Positions 55,116 through 64,000 of a stretch of DNA of 64,000 nucleotides are shown here, in pieces; position 1 is the stretch's first letter, and the number at the start of each line of letters is the position of its first letter. The DNA comes from Aquarana catesbeiana (Eukaryota; Chordata; Amphibia; Anura; Ranidae): contig NC_133332.1 of NCBI RefSeq assembly GCF_042186555.1, positions 232,730,515 through 232,794,514 on the forward strand. The letters run 5' to 3'. The notes below the pieces were generated by a model. That model saw only the letters and a program-made list of their open reading frames with translations. It was not told the DNA's origin and did no database searches. Both the position numbers and the translations under genes were made by a program.

Positions 55116-55979
55116 GTGATTCCACTTGGACGGCCTACAGCAAGGTATGGAAGGAGTGGTCGCTGTTGGTACGGGAGGCCGGTGTGGTGGTGCTGGGGTC
55201 AGAAGGCAGGTTATTGGTGTTGTATTTAGTTGCTAGGAATATGGAAAAGGGGTGCGCAGCGTCTTCGATAGATCGGAAGTTGGCAGGTTTGTCGTTTTTG
55301 TTTAAATTAATGGGGGGGTGAAGATTGGACCAGGGATTTTTGGGTTCGGCAGGCCTTAAAGGGCTATAGAAAACAACACAAAAGACGGGATGCGAGACGG
55401 CCTGTCACATTTGCGAATCTAGTCTCAATATGTGAAATGTTGGAGTTCGTTTGTTTGTCGAAGTATGAAATCCGACTGTTCACGGCGGCGTTTTCACTGG
55501 CCTTTTATGGGGCTTTTCGGATAGGGGAACTGGTTAGCCCGTCAAAACGGGTTGGGGGAGGGTTGTTGGACAATGATGTTCGCTTAGAGAGGGGGAGGGT
55601 GTGTTTACGTTTGCGGAGGTCCAAAACTGACCAACAGGGAAAAGGGGTAGATGTCCCCCTTTTTGAGTTACCAGGGTCAAGGGTATGCCCAGTGGAGGCG
55701 GTAAGGGTATTTAGGTTGGTCAGGTGCAAGGGGGCAGGACCTTTCCTTCGGCATGAGGATGGGTCTTATCTGTCACGTTTTCAATTTGTAACGATTTTTC
55801 GAAGATGTCTACAAAGGGCTGGTTTGGTAGGGTCGGAGTATGCTTCACACTCCTTCCGCATAGGGGCAGCTACAGAAGCTGCCAGATGCGGTTTGGAGGA
55901 AGCTGCTGTGTGCAGACTCGGGAGATGGGAGTCTAGGAGATTTCGGTCTTATATAAGACCTTCATTGGTAGTTGAATAA
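55001..55979 (+). pseudogene. Ngaro tyrosine recombinase, one frameshift in a G-run
   Basis: The N-terminal SAM-like domain (SVSDSTWTAYSKVWKEW, then SIDRKLAGLSFLF) is in one frame to 55321. After a shift in the seven-G run at 55312-55318 the reading continues as EDWTRDFWVRQALKGYR into the catalytic domain. Numbering from 55437, R28 (GAFRIGELV), H138-x-x-R141 (HSFRIGAAT), W164 (GRWES) and Y172 (RFRSYIRP) are the catalytic set. The single lesion is in a homopolymer, so it could be a sequence error. The frame overlaps the RT/RNase H end. Confidence 0.9.
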
Positions 55980-56058
55980 ATTAATATTGATGATGGCACA
56001 TTGTTGTACAAGGGGATGCGGTTTTGTTTGGGTATAATTGGATAGAGGGTAAAGTCCG

Positions 56059-56700
56059 GTGTACGAGGGTGCCGCTATTTTGTGTTTTGCTTTCATTACA
56101 GATGGAAACCCTGTTCGCCTTGTCTGGATCGTAGGTCACTCCTATGTTTGCTGGGGGGCCAGGAGAGGTGACGTGCGCCCGGATGGCAGACAGCTGGGGA
56201 TTTCCAGGAGGAAGGCTTACATACGCTGGTTAGGTAGACCAGGAATGTTATGGGGTAGAGTGATGGGAGAAGTGGAGAGGTATGTGCGGTTGGATAGGCC
56301 CCCCGATGTTTTGGTGATTCATGCGGGGGGGAATGACTCGGGTGTCCGGTCGGTCAGGGATCTGATGGCGGACATCAAAGCGGACTTTATGAAGTTAAGG
56401 GAAACATTACCAGGCACCATTGTAATTTGGTCAGACATTGTGGCCAGAACAACATGGCGTTGGGCTAGGTCTGTGGCGAGCATTAACAAAACACGCATTA
56501 GAGTTAATAAAGTGGTTGGGAGATTTGTCAGACAGAATGGTGGTATTGTCATTCGGCACCGAGAGCTGGAAACGAATGTGGGATTGTACCTTAGGAGGGA
56601 TGGGGTTCATCTGTCTGACGTAGGGATTGATTTATGGTCCCTTGGTTTACAGGAGGGGATACAGCAGGCCCTGAGGGTGTGGAGGTGCCCTCAAATGTAA
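56059..56700 (+). CDS. SGNH (GDSL-type) hydrolase of the Ngaro element
   Basis: A 213-codon open frame. WIVGHSYVCWG holds the nucleophile Ser (residue 28, block I GHS in place of GDS). VIHAGGNDSG is block III with Asn, and RRDGVHLSDVG is block V with the Asp-His pair, so the esterase/lipase triad is complete. SGNH-type hydrolases are known in a subset of Ngaro and related retrotransposons; the substrate is unknown. The first codon of the open frame is GTG, and no in-frame ATG precedes the catalytic Ser. TTTGCTTTCATTACAG, a good splice-acceptor sequence, ends at 56101 within the frame, so the coding exon probably begins at 56102. Confidence 0.88.
   Translation: MYEGAAILCFAFITDGNPVRLVWIVGHSYVCWGARRGDVRPDGRQLGISRRKAYIRWLGRPGMLWGRVMGEVERYVRLDRPPDVLVIHAGGNDSGVRSVRDLMADIKADFMKLRETLPGTIVIWSDIVARTTWRWARSVASINKTRIRVNKVVGRFVRQNGGIVIRHRELETNVGLYLRRDGVHLSDVGIDLWSLGLQEGIQQALRVWRCPQM
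56085..56102 (+). promoter_or_regulatory. Candidate 3' splice site before the SGNH exon
   Basis: The pyrimidine-rich TTTTGCTTTCATTACAG ends at 56101 and is followed by ATGG. Joining at 56102 enters the hydrolase frame only if the upstream exon ends after the first base of a codon. GTAAGT sequences at 53403 (Gag frame) and 54424 (RT frame) satisfy that phase; the one at 52421 does not. Confidence 0.5.
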
Positions 56701-56719
56701 GGTGGTCACGCTTTCGGGC

Positions 56720-57248
56720 TGTGGCGGTATTTTATTCTGGTGGTCTTTGACGGGGGCGGCAAAAGGATAGATTTAAAGGGGTGGGGGGCTCATCATTAGC
56801 ATGTTCCCCTCCGGTGTATTCCTGAACGGTGGAGGGAATACTGGTTTTGGTGACGCTGCGGGAAACGGTTGTCTCCGAGCGGCTACAGCTGGAGGCCTAT
56901 TAGTTTGAAAAATCCCGCAGTGCGTTGGTTATACATGGTTATATATATGGTTATATATATATTTATATATATATTTTGAAAGGGGGCTCACCGTCAGAGA
57001 CCATCAGACTGTGGTTAACATTCTATGTTATTAATATGTTATTGTTTTTGTTATTGGTTATTTATTGGTTATTTATTGGAGTGATTTATTTTGGAGTTGT
57101 TGTTTTATAATAAAAGGCTGTTGTGGCCATATTACTCCAAAAATAAAAATGTGGTCTCATCATTTTAGGTGGGATTTTAGGTGGAAGGGTGGAGTATAAA
57201 AGGGGGATATATGGAAATGGATGGAGGTAACATTTGGACTACACTAGT
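56720..57248 (+). repeat. Ngaro split direct repeat B1
   Basis: From TGTGGCGGTATTTTATTCTG to GGACTACACTAGT, matching 57606-58135 with few differences. It includes a GGTTATATATATGG microsatellite-like stretch at about 56935-56975. Confidence 0.92.
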
Positions 57249-57479
57249 AAAGTGAGGCCCGGAATGAGACTGACTAAAAGGAGGGGTAGTGTAGGGCCGG
57301 GCATGACAGTGTGTCTAATGGACACGGAAGGGGTTAACAAATTAGGCTGAAAGGTAATATGGGTAAAGGGGAGGTAAGAAAGTTTACTTGGAAAGAAAAG
57401 GGGAGTGGTGATATTAAAGGGGGGGGAGGAGGAAGTGAGGTCAGTGTGAGGAAGAATTGATCAGAGGAGGCAGTTTTTC
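57249..57479 (+). repeat. Ngaro split direct repeat A2
   Basis: Second copy of A1, abutting B1 directly. It is followed by a 126-bp segment absent from A1's flank before B2 begins. Confidence 0.92.
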
Positions 57480-57605
57480 CCACCCTCCCTCCCTTTAGTT
57501 TGATGGTAGAAATGTTATGAGTTGTGTGTAGTTGTTGTTGCGTATCTTTTTCTTTTTCAGGAATGGATCGGGTCGTCATGACAGCTGAAATGTACAAGGT
57601 CGAGG

Positions 57606-58135
57606 TGTGGCGGTATTTTATTCTGGTGGTCTTTGACGGGGGGGCGGTAAAAGGATGGATTTAAAGGGGTGGGGGGCTCATCATTAGCATGTTCCCCTCC
57701 GGTGTATTCCTGAACGGTGGAGGGAATACTGGTTTTGGTGGCGCTGCGGCAAACGGTTGTCTCCGAGCGGCTACAGCTGGAGGCCTATTAGTTTGAAAAA
57801 TCCCGCAGTGCGTTGGTTATACATGGTTATATATATGGTTATATATATATATTTATATATATATTTTGAAAGGGGGCTCACCGTCAGAGACCATCAGACT
57901 GTGGTTAACATTCTATGTTATTAATATGTTATTGTTTTTGTTATTGGTTATTTATTGGTTATTTATTGGAGTGATTTATTTTGGAGTTGTTTTATAATAA
58001 AAAGCTGTTGTGGCCATATTACTCCAAAAATAAAAATGTGGTCTCATCATTTTAGGTGGGATTTTAAGTGGAAGGGTGGAGTATAAAAGGGGGATATATG
58101 GAAATGGATGGAGGTAACATTTGGACTACACTAGT
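57606..58135 (+). repeat. Ngaro split direct repeat B2
   Basis: Second copy of B1, ending ACTACACTAGT at 58135, where flanking DNA (CAAGCATTTCC) begins. Confidence 0.92.
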
Positions 58136-58682
58136 CAAGCATTTCCCTGCTACTGTGTTGCTTGCCTCCATAAAAATGATCTGTAATACAAAGTCTGGCT
58201 TCACTCCATCATGGCATGTTTATTGTAGCACAGATGTTTTGTCACTTCTGCATGCGAAAGACGCGTGTTCACTTCCTCATTGCAAAACCTTAGACAAACT
58301 TCCCATGTTTAAAAGCAGTGATGATGAAGAAATCTAATCCTAAATATGGGAACATGCCTTGAGCAATAAGTGGACATATTTTGCTGAGCAGATTGCTTGG
58401 ATTTGGACATATCCTGTGCTGTAGTGCACATCATCATTTTTGTATTCTGGAGTCAGCCCAGCACTTGACCTGGATTGATAAATGCCAGGGTTTGGTGGTG
58501 TTTGTAGAGGCTGTGCATGAAATCTGATGAGGGGAATATTAGCCTGCTGGTTGCTAGTCAGCCCTGCGACCATCAGAATCTTGTGTGCCTTAATACTTCT
58601 CTAGATGGTGGGTGGTGTAGGAAACCCAAGCAAAAAAAACATTAGAAGTCACCAAAATCCAGGAGTTTTCAGAGTGATTTAC
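58136..58682. other. Flanking DNA, no recognisable gene
   Basis: A short open plus-strand frame (58068-58337) starts inside B2 and shows no motif. It may be a diverged repeat. Nothing is supportable. Confidence 0.35.
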
Positions 58683-58686
58683 TTAA

Positions 58687-59118
58687 AGCAGAGTTCCAGG
58701 CTAAAATGAAACTAGGTCAAGCCCCCCCCCCATTTGTGTATATCCTTTTTTAACAATATATATATATTTTTGTATCTCTTTTGTTGTTCTCCAGCTAGAC
58801 TTCCGTCCTACCTCCCCACACTAGGTACGTCATTTCCGCATTTGCATCAGCCCCTTCTCCCCCCCCCTACTGTCTTCTGGGACTTATGTGTATCCCAGAC
58901 GATGACGGGACCATTCAGAAAGCGCCTCGTAGGAAACCAGCTGTGAACCCTTAGTGCAAAGCCGCCGTCTGCACCTGAGCTGATGAACGCATCAGCTTCA
59001 GGGGGCTGACATTGTTGGGATCCCTAGACAGGTAGGGGTCCTTATATTAAAGTCAGCAGCTACAATATTTGTAGCTGCTGACTTTTGCATTGTTTTTTTT
59101 TAAAGGCCGGAACTCTGC
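58687..59118. mobile_element. TTAA-type MITE
   Basis: The ends AGCAGAGTTCCAGGC and GGCCGGAACTCTGCT are inverted repeats. The left flank is TTAA (58683-58686) and the right flank TTCA, a mutated copy. Related in design to the MITE at 28858-29351. Confidence 0.8.
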
Positions 59119-60225
59119 TTTCAAGCAACTCTCGCTGAAAAAAAAATCCTGTTAAAGAAGACACTTTATTCGTGCTTTTCCTGGGGCTCCTTCATAAAAT
59201 CTTCTCTCTGTTATGGGAGGAACCAAACAACATGTTGGGGATGCAGGCAACTGACAGACATGGTGGTGTATTGGACATGAAGATTGTTCAGGAGACAAAA
59301 TAATTTTGTAGAGAATCCATCACTTTGATCATTCCTTGCAATGTGAAGGGGTTCTCTTGTAAGAACTTTACCTATCAACTGACAAACATCTTCACCAGCC
59401 TTCCCTGCTGTTCTGTTGCTTAAATGGGGTCCTCGAAAATACCAGAGCATGGAGGAATATGTGTCCATCTCCATTTCCATGCCCCTGCTGTACAAAAAAA
59501 AGGGCATAAAAACTTAATTGCATCTACTCACAGAGTAGAGTAGAGACACTTCCACCGTCAAGAGATGATTCCTCTTCAGGCAATTCGTATGGAGACCAAC
59601 AGGGTCCTTTCAATCTGGAGTTGGAAGCAAGAATTTGTCTTCATACGGCTTGGGCAATACCAGCCCCACAGTACAACTGTATTGTCTGGGTGTTTGTTAT
59701 GCTATGTATAACTAGGTAATAAAATGTATGCACTCCGTGTTTTCCATGTAAATACCCTCCATGCTGTTTTTTTTTTAAGCATGTGTTGTTGATACATATT
59801 TTTTTAGGGATGAATAAATTAATTAAGCAATGTTATTTTATATATTTTACTTTGATTTATATAATACAGTTTGTATGGGGTGAATAATTCTTGATTCCAC
59901 TTTTAGGGTTCCCTTAAACACAACTTGCATTTTTACTTTCTTCACTTATAACTGTTTTTCCAATATGCATACTACCTTCATTTGTATTGCATCAAAGCTC
60001 AATTAAAAAAAAAAACGAATAAAGTAAATCCAAAAAAAAAAAAAAAAAATCCTAAAAAAAAAAAAAAAAAAACCTTTAAAAAAAAAAGCCAGAGCCAAAA
60101 GGCTACATTCACAACTAAGCGTCACATTTTCAAGTGTTTTTTGGAACAGAATTGCATGTTTTTACAGCTTTTGTCAGGTGTTTTTCAACTAAAAGACGTG
60201 GAGTGCTGCTGAAAAGGGGGTGGAG
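59119..60225. other. Unassigned DNA with A-rich tracts
   Basis: No gene is seen. Poly-A tracts at 60003-60085 could be the tail of an older retroposed element. They lie just upstream of the L1 5' end. A 98-codon minus-strand frame at 59507-59211 has no recognised motif. Confidence 0.4.
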
Positions 60226-61648
60226 AGCTGCTTAACAGAGAGCAGTGATTGAGAGGGAGGAGTCTGGTAATGGCGCTGCGCTGCACGCCGTGAGGAGCCC
60301 ACGATCTCTCCCTCAGCCTCTGTAATGGAAGATAGGCCAACGAAGGAGCGTTAGCAGCTCCCCCCCCGCCTACCCCCCCTACGGTGTTTGATGCCTCTAT
60401 TCCCTTCTACTTTCCCCTGCACTACCCCCGATGTAACACACCATGCTGGACGTCCCTACCTGCTGGAAGAGTAAGCGAGAGTGAGAGCAAGAGGGACGGA
60501 GAGCCAGTGCTCCATTGGCGGTGGTTCAGGGAGCGGACGGCCCAAACGTGACTGCGGCCGCTGGCTGAGAAGCGGTGTCAGGTTGTGAGGTGCTTGTGGC
60601 GGCTGGGGGCTTTCGGTGGTCGGAGGGGGTGCCGCCGGAGTGAGAGGTCGGCGGGCGGCCCCGAGCCCTGGGAGGTCCCGAATAGAGCCGGAAGCATCTG
60701 ATCAAGCACTCGCAGGAGGTAGCGGGTCGCAAACGGCAAGTGCTGCTGGTCAGACTCCTCTTAAATGCAGCATATCAGTGTCTTCTCTGAATCTTCCTGG
60801 ACTTTCATGAGCTGCTATGAGATAAGTATGCTTTTGATGCTTTTTTTTCCTTTGATTGAAATGAGGGTGAGAAAAGGCAAATAAGCGGCAAGGTGGGGAA
60901 TAAGAGCAAGAACTAAAAAACGAATAAAACAAGAATTTGTGGTTAAAGGAGAAGGTAAGAAGAAGGGGTGAGAAGGCAGAAGGAGAGGTGGAGGAGGAAA
61001 GTGAAAGTGAAAGAGAAAGTAAAGGCAGAGAAATGTATTAATCCATTAAAAGACACTGGGAGATTGCAGCCTCTGTAAATTAACAAAAAACCTGGTAATA
61101 TTAAAAGGAAAGAGTCCACAGAGGAGAGGTGAAGGAAGGAAGGAGAGAGAAGGAGGAGAAGAAGGAAAGAGGAAAAGGGACTAATGAAAGACGCTTAAGG
61201 GAAATAAGTTGTTATAAAAGGACCAAAATATTTATATTCTATTTGTAGTTCAGCACATAGTAGATACTATTATATTTCATCGCTCAGTGCTATGTAATGG
61301 AAGAGTGAGAAGATCTTTTGTGTTTTAGCCATTGAAGGCTGTGGTTTGTTGTGGAAAGTTGGGACATACCGGTTTTTGCCCTTTTTTTTATTTTTTTTAT
61401 TTATTTTTTTTTGATGCTCTTTTTTTTTTTTTTTTTTCCTTTTAAAGAGCTGTTTCCTTTTTTTTTAGCGATCCAAGGTAAAAGTTCATAGACTGTCGGC
61501 TAAAATTTTTTGATTAGACGAACTAGAGGTGAAGGGAACTGGGATTTTTTTTATATATATCCCTTTCTTCTCCCCCCCCTGGAACATACTCCTAGGGATA
61601 GTATCTTATCTGAAGAGGGAGCCAGAGGTTCCTTCCTTGTCTGTGGGG
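60226..61648 (+). promoter_or_regulatory. Probable L1 5' UTR / internal promoter region
   Basis: The first 550 bp are GC-rich with many CpGs and GGCGGCTGGGGGC-like G-tracts, then the sequence turns purine-rich (GAAGGAGAGGTGGAGG) and T-rich (61380-61470). L1 promoters lie in such leaders. No specific transcription-factor site stands out. Confidence 0.5.
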
Positions 61649-62755
61649 ATGAGGAGTAAAGGGACAAGAAGTGCGGGAGCAGTAACTAAATCACCCAGGG
61701 CCAGTTTAGGCCCAAGTCCTGGCCCCATGAATAGATATGTATTGCAAGGAAATGGGGAAGGAGAAAGACAATCGGGTATAAAGGGCCAGCAGACAGATAT
61801 AAAAGAGAAGGACAAAAAGGATAAAAAGGGTCAGAATAAAACGGTAGCGGAAACTAGCCATCTCTCAGAAACTAGAGTGGAACAAGAACTGGAAATGGAG
61901 GGAGAGGAAGGAGGAAGGGAGGAAGGCCAACATGCACTTCAGTTACCAACAAAATCAGATATGGAAAAAATGTTTGCGGCACTTGAACACTCCCTGAAAG
62001 CGGAGATGACAACACTACACAAAGATATGGGACATATTCTCTCAAGAGTGGAAGAAGTGGAGACCAAAGTAGATTCGCATCTAAAAATGATAAAAGAGTT
62101 GAAAGGGGAAATAAAGATATTAAAAGGGGAACAACAGGAACAATCCTATAAAATAGAAGATCAGGAAAATAGAGAAAGAAGGAAAAACCTGAGAATTCGC
62201 GGTTTTCCGGAAGCAGAACAAGCAGAAAATCTAATAGGAAAAATGAATAATTTCTTCAACTATATTTTGGGAAAAGAAGAATCCAATATAATAAAAATAG
62301 AAAGAGCACACCGACTAAGAAGACCCCAAGGGCTCTCAACAGAAACACCAAGAGATATAATAGTCCGTTTTGAAAGATGGGAAGAAAAGAATCAAATTTG
62401 GATAAATCTGAAGAGAAAATCACCAATTGAATACGCAGAAGCTAGACTACAAATATTTCAAGACCTGTCCCAAGAAACGTTAAGAAGAAGACGAACGTTA
62501 AGACCTTTATTGAGCATTCTTCAGGAGCAGGAAATTCAATATAATTGGGGCTTTCCAGCATGCTTAATAGCGAAGAAAAACGGAAGAAGTGCTAGACTAA
62601 GATTTATAGAAGAGATTCTGGATTTTTGCAACAAATTAGAAATCCCACTACCAGTAATCGACAGGAATGTAAATAGACAAGAACAAACAGCACCACGCGA
62701 TGACCTTCAATGGCAATTAAGCTCTAGGAATAGAACACAGGAAGTAGAGTCCTGA
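61649..62755 (+). CDS. L1 ORF1 protein (RNA-binding chaperone)
   Basis: ATG at 61649 gives 368 residues. The same frame is open further upstream but has no better start, and the upstream part is hydrophobic and leader-like. The basic, low-complexity N-terminus carries a KEKDKKDKKGQNK patch. A coiled coil with heptad spacing spans about 105-170 (MEKMFAALEHSLKAEM to IKILKGEQQEQ). The RRM-type domain starts at ENRERRKNLRIRGFPE (about 173-188), the signature of the L1 ORF1 family, and the C-terminal domain has RRRRTLRPLL. It would trimerise, coat L1 RNA and act in cis with ORF2p. Intact. Confidence 0.93.
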   Translation: MRSKGTRSAGAVTKSPRASLGPSPGPMNRYVLQGNGEGERQSGIKGQQTDIKEKDKKDKKGQNKTVAETSHLSETRVEQELEMEGEEGGREEGQHALQLPTKSDMEKMFAALEHSLKAEMTTLHKDMGHILSRVEEVETKVDSHLKMIKELKGEIKILKGEQQEQSYKIEDQENRERRKNLRIRGFPEAEQAENLIGKMNNFFNYILGKEESNIIKIERAHRLRRPQGLSTETPRDIIVRFERWEEKNQIWINLKRKSPIEYAEARLQIFQDLSQETLRRRRTLRPLLSILQEQEIQYNWGFPACLIAKKNGRSARLRFIEEILDFCNKLEIPLPVIDRNVNRQEQTAPRDDLQWQLSSRNRTQEVES

Positions 62756-63337
62756 AAGAAATAAGCACTTGAACAGTAGAGTGTAAGTCTATAAAGGCAA
62801 GAATTATAGCCCTTAAAAATTGGGGTGGGGACAGGGGGGGGGGTGGGCTGTGGTGAAGGACGAATGAAAAGAGAAATAGAAAAAGAGGATAACAAATAAA
62901 TAAAAAGTTAGAGGCTGGAGGGGAGATAGAGACTCACGGTGTGGATAGGGGGTTACCCTTTCTGAGTATAGGAGAAAGGAGCTCAGTGCGTCCAACAGAT
63001 TTCCACCTCAGATCTAGTAGAGCAGAGGGGGCAGAGTTGCGCCCCATAGAACAAAAATGCTCTCAGCTCTAGAGACCATGAGGTCAAAGCACTGTCACCA
63101 GGGAGGTCGGGAGGGGGGGGGAGGGAGAGGGGGTTTGGGGGGGAGGGGAGAGGGAGGGAGAGATCTGGTTTACATAGGTTGTTATTTTGCTCAAATACCC
63201 AGAAACAAGGCTGGGGAGACCCTGTGCGTCGGCCCGGGGGTCCCCCTTCCTGGTCTCTTAAACGGACCGGGGGGGGGGGGGATACCGGGGAGACGAGTGG
63301 GGGTGGTTGAGATAGGGGGGAAGAGAAGGGAAAAAAA

Positions 63338-64000
63338 ATGGAAAACATAAATAGTATAAAAATTTTGTCTTATAACGTCCGAGGGTTAAACTCCCCGGGG
63401 AAGAAAAATATTATTCTCCGAGAATTAGATAAAAGTAAAGCAGAAATAATTTTCCTGCAGGAAACAGACATTACTCAAAACTCAAATATCAAAATTTATT
63501 CTAGAAGTATACCAACATGGTATCATGGAAACTCACCAATAAGAAGGGCTAAAGGAGTGGCCATTGGAATAGGGAAAAATCTACGTTTCCTAATAGAGCG
63601 AAGAAAAGAGGACCCTGAGGGAGGTTTCCTCTTTCTCATTGGTACCATACAGGGGGTAAAATATACACTTGCCAATGTTTACTGTCCCAATACAAACCCT
63701 AAACAATACCTGATAGATATACTAAAAGTCTTAATGGAATTGAAACAAGGCAAATTAGTATTGGCTGGAGACTTCAATTTTAGCATGGACCATAGAATGG
63801 ATAGTACCTCCACAGCAACAGACAGAGAAGTGAGACAACTAAAGAAATTAAAAAGAAAATTACATGAATATCAATTAATTGATCCTTGGCGAATTCAGCA
63901 TCCAGGCACAAAGGACTACACTTTCTATTCAACTGTACACGGAAGTTATTCCAGGCTGGATTACATCATGGTTGAACATAGAAACTTGGAAGAAATAGAA
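63338..64000 (+). CDS. L1 ORF2 protein, N-terminal AP-type endonuclease (runs off window)
   Basis: ATG 63338 opens MENINSIKILSYNVRGLN and remains open for 221 codons to the window edge. APE-family motifs are SYNVRGLN (Asn), IFLQETD (metal-binding Glu), LANVYCPN, LAGDFNFSMD (Asp-x-Asn) and YSRLDYIMV. The domain nicks target DNA to prime reverse transcription. The RT part lies beyond the window. The absence of stops or frameshifts in ORF1 and this segment suggests a young copy. Confidence 0.94.
   Translation, partial: MENINSIKILSYNVRGLNSPGKKNIILRELDKSKAEIIFLQETDITQNSNIKIYSRSIPTWYHGNSPIRRAKGVAIGIGKNLRFLIERRKEDPEGGFLFLIGTIQGVKYTLANVYCPNTNPKQYLIDILKVLMELKQGKLVLAGDFNFSMDHRMDSTSTATDREVRQLKKLKRKLHEYQLIDPWRIQHPGTKDYTFYSTVHGSYSRLDYIMVEHRNLEEIE

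Larger units (their letters stand above)
51373..58135 (+). mobile_element. Ngaro-type (DIRS order) tyrosine-recombinase retrotransposon
   Basis: Split direct repeats are present: A1 (51373-51605) at the left; B1 (56720-57248), A2 (57249-57479) and B2 (57606-58135) at the right. This is the A1-ORFs-B1-A2-B2 plan of Ngaro elements. Between them lie Gag, RT/RNase H, tyrosine recombinase and SGNH hydrolase regions in Ngaro order. There is no LTR and no integrase. Integration would be by the recombinase from a circular intermediate, so no target duplication is expected and none is seen. Damage is slight: three TGA stops and two frame breaks. Confidence 0.93.
60226..64000 (+). mobile_element. L1-type LINE, 5' part, cut by window end
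   Basis: A GC-rich, CpG-containing leader (about 60226-60800) is followed by purine-rich leader sequence, ORF1 (61649-62755), a G-rich inter-ORF spacer with several G-runs (62820-63320) and ORF2 (63338 to the edge). No damage is seen in either reading frame. The exact 5' end is uncertain. Confidence 0.88.

Overview
The window reads as accessory DNA of a large, transposon-rich vertebrate genome. The best fit is an anuran amphibian, probably a ranid-type frog. This is inferred from the combination of Tc1-type transposons, TTAA-flanked piggyBac-like families, Penelope-like elements (PLEs) with a GIY-YIG domain, an Ngaro-type tyrosine-recombinase retrotransposon carrying an SGNH hydrolase, hAT, Ty3/gypsy and L1 elements. 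I found no single-copy host gene, rRNA, genuine tRNA gene or CRISPR array. Nearly every supportable coding region belongs to a mobile element.

Layout. 1-3060: 3' part of a Neptune-like PLE (RT plus GIY-YIG) and its long 3' region, with a promoter-like block and a hammerhead-like motif. 4028-6322: non-autonomous hAT element containing about 32 copies of a 34-bp minisatellite. 6379-11787: MITEs, a 640-bp tandem duplication and microsatellites. 11788-21012: an old TTAA-type repeat split by a PLE-derived palindrome (12203-20937, 15-bp target duplication), itself split by a 5.9-kb piggyBac-like element. 21010-29604: a Tc1 fragment, then a complete Tc1 element with an apparently intact 340-aa transposase, split by a second, oppositely oriented piggyBac-like copy that carries its own nested insertions. 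29947-40905: a Tc1 fragment, a hAT element with tandem arrays on both sides, and a Ty3/gypsy element with TGTTG target duplication inside one array.

41188-51293: three more Tc1-type elements, PLE terminal-region fragments, a palindrome with tRNA-like ends, and several MITEs. 51373-58135: a nearly complete Ngaro element with split direct repeats A1, B1, A2 and B2, and Gag, RT/RNase H, tyrosine recombinase and SGNH hydrolase coding regions. 60226-64000: 5' part of an L1 element with intact ORF1 and an ORF2 endonuclease domain open to the window end.

The genes do not form a host pathway. The structure is a stratigraphy of insertions, and several insertions can be proven internally because the empty site survives in a paralogous copy or palindrome arm. 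The strongest signals are the hammerhead-ribozyme-like folds in PLE terminal regions, the intact Tc1 transposase, and the Ngaro SGNH reading frame. That frame has no ATG upstream of its catalytic serine but starts beside a good splice-acceptor sequence.
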